Shown here in pieces: positions 14,801-26,800 of a DNA stretch of 64,000 bases. The position numbers and the translations under genes were made by a program. Location of the stretch: NCBI GenBank assembly GCA_028673005.1, contig CM054120.1:58898057-58962056 (forward strand). Direction: 5' to 3'. The stretch's first letter is position 1. The number at the start of each line of letters is the position of its first letter. The DNA is from Tanypteryx hageni (Eukaryota; Arthropoda; Insecta; Odonata; Petaluridae). Under the pieces are notes generated by a model. It saw only the letters and a list, made by a program, of their open reading frames with translations, ran no database searches and was not told the DNA's origin.

Positions 14801-17800
14801 TTTCATAATTTGGTGCTTTCACACTCAGTGTTAGGCGCCTTTCATAAGTTGCCTATGCGTAAATCTGGCACTGGTCATAACCTGTGTTGATTCATGGATA
14901 GCATCATATTGCCCCGGTTATGGTAAAAGATATATGCTTCATTCAGGGATTAATACAGACTGAAAAATCCATACCATACCATATAATCTCAGCTGATTGT
15001 ATTTTCTATTCTTCCCCTCCAACACTTCTCCTCTTTCCCTGAAAAATGTTTTTCTTTCACATAGCTTCCAAAAGAAATTATTGGATATTTTCAAGGCTGC
15101 CATACAGTCAAGCCTATAAAATACATTAATTTTAAAAATCTGCTTTCAGTGAATCACCACTGTTAACTGCTTTGTAGCCAAAATGCACATATGGTTTTTC
15201 CCATTTGTTATACGGCTATTGGAGTGAAATAGTATGTAAGTCAACTATTTTAAGTCTTAAAATGCTTTAGTTGGATGAATTACAGCTTCTAACTAATTGT
15301 GAGATATGAAGGTAAATATCTTGCTGTTAGATGACTAGTGGCATGTTGTATAGGTTAACTTTAAATAATGTATCACTTCTTGCAAATAGGACCACACCAT
15401 GATCATTTCATTCCAGTGGTGGCTATTTTATTAATATTCATGATTGTGATTATCATATTTGATGGGCGATAAGATGCACTTTATGCTGAACTGACCTATA
15501 TTGTGAAGTCTGCTTAAAACAGTTTTTTATGTAATGAATGTGGTTGCTAGCATTAGAAACGGTGACCTCTGCTTTTGGTAGATTGTGCAACTAATAATCA
15601 TTTTCCCAACATGAATGATTCAACCAAATTTTGTGAAGATCTTAAAGTAATGATATGCTCAAAAAGCTTGTAATTTGTGGAAGTTTTATCTTATGTTACA
15701 ATTTGATAAAATCTTTTGAACTACACCAATTTAATCTGTCATCATTAATTTTTCAAGATATTTATTTTTACTTTCTTGCGAGGCAGATATTCTGCCACTG
15801 AACTACCATGGAAGACTGATTATCCTGTTTCAGAATATATTTCTTGGGTTAGGTCTGCTAGCATAGTTTCAACCTTCACCAATGGATGTCCTCCATAGCA
15901 TTGCTAGTCTGATCTCAACCAAGACACACTATTTTGAAACAGGAGAATTATTCTGCCATGATGGTTCAGCAGTAAAATATCTGCCTTGCAAATAGAAGAC
16001 CTGGGTTTGATCCCCAGTCATGGTATAATTTTTCTCCTTATCCCTTTACTCCTATAGCATGGTGATCAGTGATCTGCACATTCAATTATGTTAAATTTCT
16101 TGTTTAAATACTTTCAACTGATCATAAGATTTTAAAATTTCAGCTGCCAAAATTGCATCTGATTAATAAAAGAAAAGAGGAATATTTGCAAACCTTTTTA
16201 TGGAAATAATTGTATTGCTTCACCTTATGCTTTTGGTATTGGTATCTTCATAAACTGAATAATGAATTTTTTAATACAGTAAAAGCCCATTCTACCAGCA
16301 CTCAATCTATTGGCAAACTCGCTTAAAAGCATCTTCAGTGCAGAAATGTACCACATATGGCTACTAGGTCTCACCATAGATGTGATTGATATTGGTATTA
16401 CCTGCAGTGATGGGCTCAACCAGTTGTTTTCACAACCAATTGTGAATTGATAGTTGACAAAAACAATTGATTTTTTAGATAAAAGCTTCCGTTTTTTGTG
16501 GAAAGCGATGGGAAGCACGTGTTTCATTCAACTGCCACCACATAATTTTTCTCATGAGATTCCGATTTAATTTAAATTAAATCAAACATTGATCAAAATT
16601 TTAACTGCTCTCATTCAATCAGCATGTATAAAAAGTGGCAAAGAACAAGATTTTAAAAATTAATTAATTTCCTTTTAAATATTTAAAAGATTCAGTTAAT
16701 ATTCTTTTCGAGTTTTATGTATAATTTTATACACTATTTTTGTTCATAATACTATGATTATTATTGTTTACCATACTCATAATCTATTGATATACAGGGT
16801 CATTGAAAAAGAAGTCTGGGATTTCGATGTTTCATAGATTTGTAAATTCGTGTCTTGTATCCATGGCGTTTGTGATAGAATGTGTAAAAACTCAACAAGT
16901 TTGATGTCATACCTTAATAGGTCTTGATGTGACCACCATTTGTAACCCTACAAACATCTAAGCGGTATTCCATTTCTGTCCATACATGTTGCAGTGTGCA
17001 CGTTGTGGATGATCAGTGACTTTGATTTCATGTGGTAGTTAAATCCTGTATACATACAATCATAAGCGCTTATGCAGCACATTTTTTATGGTGGTCTTTG
17101 GTACCTTAAGTTCCATACTCCGATGTGTGATAGACTTTCTGTGGCTCTGAACACAGGATAGTCTGATGCATTCCACAGTCTCTTCAGATTTTTGTGGTCT
17201 ATCTGTTGATTTCTTCTTTTCAACACTTCCCATTTCTTTAAATTGGTTAAACCACCAAGTAATTGTTTTGTCAGTAGGTGCTTCTGTTCCATACGTACGT
17301 TGAAATTCACGTTGAACGGCTACAATTGATTTAAACTCAGCAAACCATAAGTTTTTACACATTCTAGCACAAATGCCATGGTTACATGACACGAATTTGC
17401 ACATCTATGAAACATTGAAATCCCAGAATTCTTTTTCGATGATGCTGTATTGTAATAGCAGAACAAATGAATTTGGAATCCGAGAATGTCGGTAAAGATG
17501 TTTACTTTTCATGGAGAAAATTCTTAATAACCTTTAAATTATCCATGTAAAGTGACATTGCATTTTATTAAAATTTCATTATTCCATAGCTCCTTGGAGG
17601 GAAGCTGGATGAGGCTGACCTGTAGCCTGAATAGTTAGTAAAAACTGTTGCAAACTGCCTAACAAAAATCATTCCATTACATGAATTAAAATTACATATA
17701 ATGGGATGATACAATAATTTACATCCACTAACCCATTGGTTGCCAACCTTGACCATGTGGCGAGCACTAAGTTGTATTCTGGTACATCAAGCAAGCACCA

Positions 17801-20800
17801 AGCTATGTCTTAGAATATCAAGCAAGCCCCACTTCTGCAAAAAAATAATTATCGTAAATACTAAAACCAAACCAACGTGAATGTTATTAGTGATGTTCTT
17901 ATATGCATTTAGAAATAAAGAAACTGATCATATTAAATGAATAATGTTAGGAAACGAGATTAAAGCATTGTAGAAGTGTACAAACAGGCTGACGAAGAGC
18001 ACAATCTACCTGCCAAAGAGCACAGAGGTGCTCACGAGCACCAGTTTGGGACTCCCTGCACTAGCTGATGGTATGAAACCTAATGCATGCGGTTCTTTCT
18101 GCAAAATGTAATAATGTAATAATATTTAGAAGGTTTTAGAAGAAAAAAAGTAATCCCGCAGCAGGAAGAACTTTTTATAAAACATATTTTTTCCATTATT
18201 TCATCATTTGATGAAAATTTAGGTAGAATAGAAAGGGATAATTAATAAAAAAAGATATGAAACAAACTTAATTTATGCTACGTGGTTAGCACTTTTTATT
18301 TATACTTGCTTCCATTGTAATACAAATATTATAAGGTGAGCCATTTATTATACCGGTATATTCAATTTAGTGGCATGGCTTTTGTCCCATGGGTGCTGGT
18401 AGAACAGGCTTTTACTTTACTTTGCTAAGGAAACATTTTCAAAATATCTTATTACAGAAATGGCAATTTTTAACTGCTCATCAACTTAGTGATTAATAAT
18501 CAAAATCAAATTTCAGCATCATGTACAGCAGTCATGCTTGTGCCTCCTTTAATATGACATACATAATTCTGAAAAATATCTCATTTGATAGCAAGTTGAG
18601 TTAAAATTACGTTTGCATTTCACTTCATAGTCTGGTCATCTGCTGTATTTCCTTGTTAGTTATGTGGTAGTATGACCTTAATTTCTACAGACATTGGGAC
18701 TCCAATTCTCTTTAAATCAGTAGATTAAATAATTGTCTACATCTCATCAATGACACTACATATATTTTATAATCTATTTTGTGTAATTTGAGGAATGAGT
18801 AGTTCTTAATTTCGTCTCTCCTTATCATCCTTCAATGCAGCTTTCATCCTCCTCCTCTTGAATAATTCTTCATTTGAGAGATCTTCATTGCAGAAGTCAT
18901 TCATCCTCTTTGCAATCAACTCCACTTAGCATGCAAATTTCCTTGTGCATCATATGTCTGAAAACCCACAGCAAATTTTGATTAGACCATTGTTTCTCAA
19001 ACTTTTTGACATCCTTTTGGTTTTCATAAAACCCTCACACTCCCCTCAGTTATTTGATTGAAATAAATGTAATTGTATGCATGCATATTTATATTATTGT
19101 TTATATGCATTTTATTTATTTGTATATATTTTGTAACAATTTATATTATTGTTAATGATCAATTAACTCGTAATTATTTACCCATATATCAGATGCATAA
19201 ATATCACGCATTGAAAAATATGCATAAAAACAATATTATTTTATTGAATATTTTCAAATGAACAGAAAATGTCAGTGTTTTCACATATGTATCACATAAA
19301 AAATTGATTTTTTTCTTATGGCCTCACACCCCCCAATTTGGGAATCACTGGATTAGATCATCTTCAGTGCTCCATTAAATATTGAATGTTTAATTTCATT
19401 CTGCAAAATAAATAAATTTCTTAATGATGTTCTCTCTGCTATGTTTTTCTCAGAATGCTCATATTGTCAGTTTGCCTTCTTTCTGCATTTCACCTCTCTG
19501 CAGAGCTCTTCTCATGGTACCCTTATCCTTTAGACTTAATTTTTTTCACATTGTTTCTATAATTGTTCCACATGGGTTTAGCTAGGTAAGTTTATTTCAT
19601 TAACATTATCTGTCACAAGATTACCTTTTTCAAGATTTCTTTGCCCAGTTAATTCGCTTTTGCATTAACATCCTTCTTTTGAGAGCAAGAAGAGTATAAC
19701 TACTCGGTAGATATGCTCAGTGTTAAATTGTCCATTTATATTTTTCACCCTTGATTCATATACTGTTCTATGCATACACATTATAAACTTTTATTTGCAC
19801 TGAGAGATCATTCAAGTTCTGTACAGCTGAATATAATTTTACCCAGCATCATAGCAAGGAAGGGGTAAGTGGAGCACCTGCCCCATACCAAAGTGGCACC
19901 ACCACATGAGTCAAAAGTCTATGTTATGTTGAAAAATTTTCAATTATAATTGTTTTGAATTGTACTTTGTACATATAGAGTAGAAAATGCTGTTTTTCTT
20001 AACTGATAATCAATTTAAATTATTATTTTTATTATTATTAAAGTTTTTTTTCATGGGCACCAAGCGTCCTTACTATGGCACTCATTACATCTTAATATAA
20101 TTCTCTTCTGAATTAACCAAATTACCATACTTTTCAGACTATAAGATAGACTTTTTTCCAGAAAAATTACTCCCAAAATCAGTGTGCACCTTGTAGACAG
20201 AAGTTAAGATTATCATTGTATTCAGTACTGACATGAATCCATTCATTCCCAAAATGGAATAATTAACAGTCATTCCTTGCAAAAACATTCAAATATACAT
20301 TATTAATAGTTGATAGTGAAAAAATTGCTAATATATTCAGTAAAACCTTATGCAATGTGAGTTCCAATGACACATTTTCATTATTGCACTTTATTTCATG
20401 TCCACTTACAGAGATTACAATTTTGGTACATTTGCTATGTTAGCCATGTGTTTTAGCTCCTAATAAGTCTGTCGAATAGCACGAATAATGCCAAGGAACA
20501 TTAGAATTCCAGTAGATGTCATATAAACTTTATAAATATCTAGTATAAAGATTGTTATATGTATCGGGATCGCAATTGCTACATGAGTGAAAAGATATGC
20601 TTACTCTATTATCTATAAACTTCTGGTGATTCAATATACAAGAACACATGGAAACCAAATGGCAGAACATCATTTTGATCCATGTCCCACAGAAAAAAAT
20701 GATCTGTGAATGGAGAAAACAGGAGGAGACTTAAGGGGATGGTCTTCATAAGCTTGGTCCTAAATGACCACAACTAGAGGAGGAAGTGTAAAAATGTACA

Positions 20801-23800
20801 GTAGAACAGAGGCTGTATTAATCAAAATGGTTATGTATGAGGCAAAAAGAATGTCATAAGAAAAAGGACTAGTTGAGCATGCATATTGTTATTACATATG
20901 CATTCCATTTATTAGGAATTAAAATCTCATCTTACACTTTAAGTAAGGGGTGTTTATAGGTGCGATGTATGCGTTGCACTCCAACAGCCTAATTAATTGG
21001 ACTGCTGATTTCATGCAGATCATCCTTATTTACTTTCACAAATAAAATTTACCTAAAATATTATGTATAACTTTTGTCACCCCATAATATTTTCTTTAAA
21101 TGTTGCCAGATTCAGACTTAATCATGGCTAGAAATGATACATGATGTGACTCTTCTTAAATGCTTTGGCGAACAAAAATACTCCTTACCTGAAAATTCTT
21201 CCAAAAAATCAGGGTGCATCTTTAAGCCCAAAAAATATGGTAATTGCTAATAGTATGATGTTTGACCCAAGCAATCCAGCATTGAATCAATAATGAAATG
21301 TACTAAATATTTTCCTACAGATTCTCTGCGTATAGCCTTGAATTTTCTGAGAAATTTTATTTTGTTTTAAAACCTTGCTAAAATTATAACGGCTTGTACA
21401 TGTGGTTGCTTTATACCAGGGGTTGGCAACCTATGGCCCGCGGGCCACGTGCGGTCCTTGAGAATGCTTTATGCGGCCTGCAAAGCTGTAATGAAAAAGT
21501 GATCAGGAAAATTTCTCATGGGCAATTTTATATTTTTGGAGTAAAATTATGGTCTCAAAGCCTTTTCTGGTGAAGTTTTAATGCTAGTAAATTATGTAGA
21601 CTTGATTTCGTTCATATGAAATCGCAGAATCTCTAGAAAACTTCCGATTTATTCGCTCATCCGGCCTGCTGAGACTTTCTTGACTCCCAATGTGGCCCTC
21701 CGAAACATTCACAACTGCAGATGTGGCCCGCCATGCAGAAAAGGTTGCCGACCCCTGCTTTATACTGTATACTTGCTGCAAACTCTGCTTTAACGAGGAA
21801 ACCACAAATGTTTGCTTTGAAAGATGCTTTGAGTGTTGGACTTTTACAAACTAATGCATTGTAATACAATTCCTTTGATGGTAAGAAAAATCGATTTGCA
21901 GCAGTAATACATTCACCCAAAGTGATGCTCTCATACATAGTGCACATACTGTAGTAAATGTGTAGAATTTTTATGCAACTCTTTTCTGTTTTGATATTGG
22001 ACTAAAACACCTATGCCTATTGCCCATTGCCTATGGACTGGACTGTTTTAAGAGAAATATTGCTTAAAATTGAATTAAGCAATGACTGGGTTTACTTTAT
22101 ATCCTTACATTGTATTTAAATTACACCATTATTAATAAAATACAGTAAAACCTCTTTATTATGAAATTCTTTATGGAAAATAACTCTATGAAATGAAATG
22201 CAGTGGTTGATTCTTTCATTGCCATTTGTGATACACAATATTTTTTTCTCCAAATATGAAACATTACACCATCAGTAACATACCACAGATACAAAAAAGT
22301 CGTCGTTGTGAGCAAAAACTTTGTCAGCTCCATTCTGCACAGTCTATAAATTCGTGCAAGATCTTGGAAACAAACACGGGGATTTTTGGAGCTCAAAAAG
22401 AAATAATTGCCAGGTGTTACTATACTTGGTTTCCCAGAGAGTGATGAAAGTATTTTTAATTTGTTTACAAAATGGCGAAATTCCATTTATGGAATTTACC
22501 TGTAAAACTGCTGTCTAGGATTGGGCAAAACCAAGAATCCCTAATGGAGGTCTTGTGAATTATTTTGTTTTATTCATTTGATAGCGGCCAAGGCGTGGCA
22601 AATTCTGAGATTCATTGCTGTCGTGGCTACATAACTCATATGGAGTTATGTATTTCTTGCATTCGTAGTCGTCTCTTCCTTGAAAACTTTTTAAAAAACC
22701 TATCAAAATCCTTTTTTCGGAAATATGCATCAATCTGATCTCTATCCTAAGATCTCCCATAGAGCAAGGAAAAAAATAATTTATTCAGTTTCTTAATATG
22801 GAGGTTTTACTGTGTATATTTTACCATTGGTTGCTGGTTATTTGGGAAAATTTAAGTTTTTGGAGTGTGTACAGTTAGTAAATTTGCAGTGGGTTTTATC
22901 ATTTTAATAATATTTTATCAACTATTAATGTTACGAGCTTAAGGTGTTTTAAGTATAAAAAAATGAGGTATCTGTTCCTTTGTTAAGATGGTTATTCTTT
23001 GACATTGCTGGAGTTGCATTACAAATTTCTTCAAGATTGTGTATTACTATAAGACTATCTTAAAAAAGATGTTAATTTCAAAATATTTTGCTGCAGTAAG
23101 AGAATTTGGCAACATAGTTAAAATACGCTGAAATGAAAAACAGCCGTAACTTTCCAATGTTGGCATCAAGAATTTTGGTGTTATATTCTCAATTCTATAC
23201 CATAACTATGGCATAGAGGAAGAATTTCACCTATTCTCTAAGACAGTAGATCCCAAGCTATGGCTCATTGGGGTTGATATAGCCTGCATAGTGATTTCTA
23301 TTTGTTTGCTTTGCCATTTCTCAGTTTCCTCAAGCCATGAATGTAAGCATATGGGGCAGTGGAAATTTTTATAAGATTAAAAGCTGATTGGTGTGGCTAG
23401 ATAGTAAGAATATTATTTGCTCTGCTTTTTTGTTGTTGGTGTTTGTTACATTTAATTCTTAGTAATTAATAATTTAAAGTTAGCCTATTGAATTTCATTT
23501 CCACCATTGCGTGATATGAAATTGGACACTTTTCATGAAATGTTTGGAGACTGCTTCTCTTAGGAAATACTTATCCACCTCAGTCCAACCTCTTCCTGCC
23601 ATCAGAAGTACAGTTATCCCACTTTATTAACCTCATTTGACATTAGAATTTTCTGAATGACATAGTTGTATTTTTAACTCTTTTTACTTATGGATAATCC
23701 AGTTGAGTCAAAATAATGAAACAAATTAGCATTTTTAGAATGACACTAAGGATATTTTTAACAATGAAAATCTTCAAAATAAAGCTTTTTAGGGCATTGT

Positions 23801-26800
23801 TTTCTAATTTTATTAGTAGCTCAGTCAGTTTTTAACTTTAAATTACTATTTTAGTAGAGCACTAGATATTGTATTATGCTACAAAATTTGTGTGTAACTA
23901 ATTGATTTTCTGGTATTTTAGAGTATTTTTATTTTTGTTTTTTTTTTTGGAGTCAATGAAATATTATTTTATTAATCTTTAAACCAAAAAAATGTTATTT
24001 ATTGCTATATTCAGTACTCGGTAATGAGCTGTTAATTTTTTTCTGTAATTTTAACTTTCATAATTACACAATCAAGCATTGTCTTATATGCAACTTTTAC
24101 AAATGTATCTTCATTTACTTAGTAAAAGTGTCTCGTAAAACTTCAATTAAATTTAAAGTATATGGAAGGTGCTCTTATTATATTATTATTATTGAGCAGC
24201 CTTAAAAATATTCTGTAAAATTTTATAATGCATTTTAAATGAAAAATTTGAAGTGAGACATATGCCTCTAAAAACTCTTGTTGTATGGCACCAAAACAAA
24301 ATTTTGATTAAACTGTTAAGACGGTGCATCATTGATAAGAAAGTCTTTGTGCATTCTTAGATATCCAAATTTAATTTTGCAATTAAAACCTTGCAAAGTT
24401 ATTCATTGGCTAAAGTTTACAATGGAAAAGGAATTAAAATAATCAATGGCTGATCAAACCCTCATGGTTCCATATTTGTTTTTGTTTTCTTCCTGATTTA
24501 ACATCCCATATAGATCTCTGTGCCCCCTGATAGCAGGAACACATCTTGGGTATCATTTGATGGCAGGAATAGACAAGAACTCCTCCATGGTGACAGGTAA
24601 GGGGTAATACTGTGGCAAGAGAAAGGCTACATGTCACAGAAATCCCCTTGGTATCCTGCCTGTGCATGTGCGTGTTTTGCAGTGGATGTAACGTGTTAAC
24701 TATATGCATTAATTTTTCTCCTTCTTGGCAGGTTATGGAGGAATTCTGTTTGAGTATTTTTGGTAAATTAACCCCTCAAGCCGGTAATTTTTTGACCCCT
24801 GTTCCCCCCTCAAAGATGCCATTTTCATCTATTTCTCCATCCTTGGCATTTATGTTTATTTTGTTGTTGAGGGAAAGGAAAATAGATGGCTCGGATATTA
24901 AGGTTTGAGGAAAGAGAAGTCAGGGTCTGTACACATGTACAGATAACTGCTGCTGAGGCAGGATGGCAAGGTCCGTACATGTGTACGTTGAACCAGCTCG
25001 AGGGGTTAAGGTGTTGAATACAGTGCTGCTGAACTTGCTTCTATATGTGCATGCATGTGAGTGGGAGTCACTTGGCCAGTGTGATTGATTTGATGGATGC
25101 ATTAAAAAAAACGGCGGATGTAAGAGAATAATATTTGATGGTATGACATGTAAGATAGGGCATGACTTATTTGAAGTGCAGTGGAATAGTGAATGCTGTA
25201 TAAGAATAGCAAACTAAGGATTTTTGATAGGTTATGGTAGGTGTGGAAGCTTCAATGGCCTTTATTTACTTATCGAATAATCATGGTCAGTATATTTTCT
25301 AATTATTTGCATGTTGAGATTTGATATGTATGCTTTTGTATTGCTCAAGTTTTTAGGGTAGCTATACTACGAACATATTATTGGTATTTCGAGACAAATT
25401 CTATTTAATAATATGGAACATTATTTACCTTTAAAATGCTTGTATAATTTATAATGTAGTGTATTTTATTTTAGAATTTCGTATGCCTTGTTATGTAATT
25501 TATCTCTATTGATAAGTAGGGTTTTGTGAATAAAATAAGCTTGCCTTTGAGTCAAGTTGTTTGAAAGATGAGGCATATCATTAACTTAATTCGATTTAAG
25601 ATATTAATTTTGATTATGAAAATAAAATTAGATTCTAATCAGAAGTATTTTATGCTGTCTAACATAGTGACTTTACTGATACTTTAAAATACTGTTATTG
25701 AAGTTTGGCTCAAATGTAATGTATTTTAGAGTATTATATTATGGATGGTATTTAATTAGTGTGTATGTTTAATATAATTATTTTGTTTTGTTTAAAATTA
25801 TTATTTTCTGTAATTTTAGCAAAATGTTCCGAGTTCCTTGAGGTAAAATTGGAACATTTCATCATCATATTATTTATTCATTATCAAATAATCACTAAAG
25901 TTTTTCAAATCAGGTGTAATAATTTGAAATGTTGTGGTTTATCCGTAATTAGATTATCAGAGGTCAAAGAATCGAAGGTCTTATGTCAAAATGCTGTATG
26001 CTTGTGCTGGTGTGTTTCAGAGAGGGTGTACTACCAAGCTCATTCATAGTGTTCAAGGGTATTATACCCTCTCTAGTGAATGATCATATTTTTGGTATAT
26101 TTGGTTGCATGCTTCCCCTTGAATTTTTAATTTCTGCCCAAATTGTCTCAGTATAACTATTATCATTCTCCCACAAGTTCATCATTGCATAAAATGTCGA
26201 ATATTTTTGGTTTTAATTTTAATTTTAATTATTAATTTTCATTTTTCGAACCTTATAAATGCATTCAATATTCTTTTCTTTATTCTTTGTATTCCGATAA
26301 AAATTTACTTGGAATTTATTTATTGGCTAATTGCTCTTAGTCCACAATATTAGTGCCTTTTTGTCACTTCTATACTGGGCGATAGCGTGTTTGTTGACTG
26401 AATCTGGCTATGTTTGGGGGTGTGTGTGGTATGTTTGCAGATCAAGCTGAACTGCGATGCAAGGAGCACAGCCTGTGTTTCCTTTGACGGGCGCCACCAG
26501 CAACAGTTGCGTGTTGGAGATAGGTGTGTTATGCATTCTTGAGCTATATAACTTACTTTTCATATCTTAATTAATAGTACATCCTGGTCTTTAATAACAA
26601 TAAATATTTTTATTAGGGTGATATTAAATAATTTCTATGCCAAAAATGGCAGAAATTTCCTCTTGGAGTTTTTTATGAATAATTGCTTCAATAGGACTAA
26701 AATCATAGACTTAGATATGCTTTTTGATGGTGATGGCCATTTTTACAAATTTATTAAGAGTAGTGTTATTCTTAATCAGAAGAGGGAATGAGTATGTTTT

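Larger units (their letters stand above)
16277..18417. mobile_element. TA-flanked TIR element hosting two further insertions
   Basis: The left end CAGTAAAAGCCCATTCTACC is inverted at the right (GGTAGAACAGGCTTTTACTT, last base mutated). TA flanks both ends. Inside lie a mariner-derived element (16795-17447) and a hAT MITE (17734-18058), both intact enough to show their own ends. No transposase of its own is recognised. Confidence 0.75.

Noticed and set aside
15956..16023. Functional tRNA-Ala(TGC) gene
   Set aside because: The A and B boxes and acceptor pairing are present, but the anticodon stem is poorly paired and the unit is one half of an inverted SINE-like repeat.
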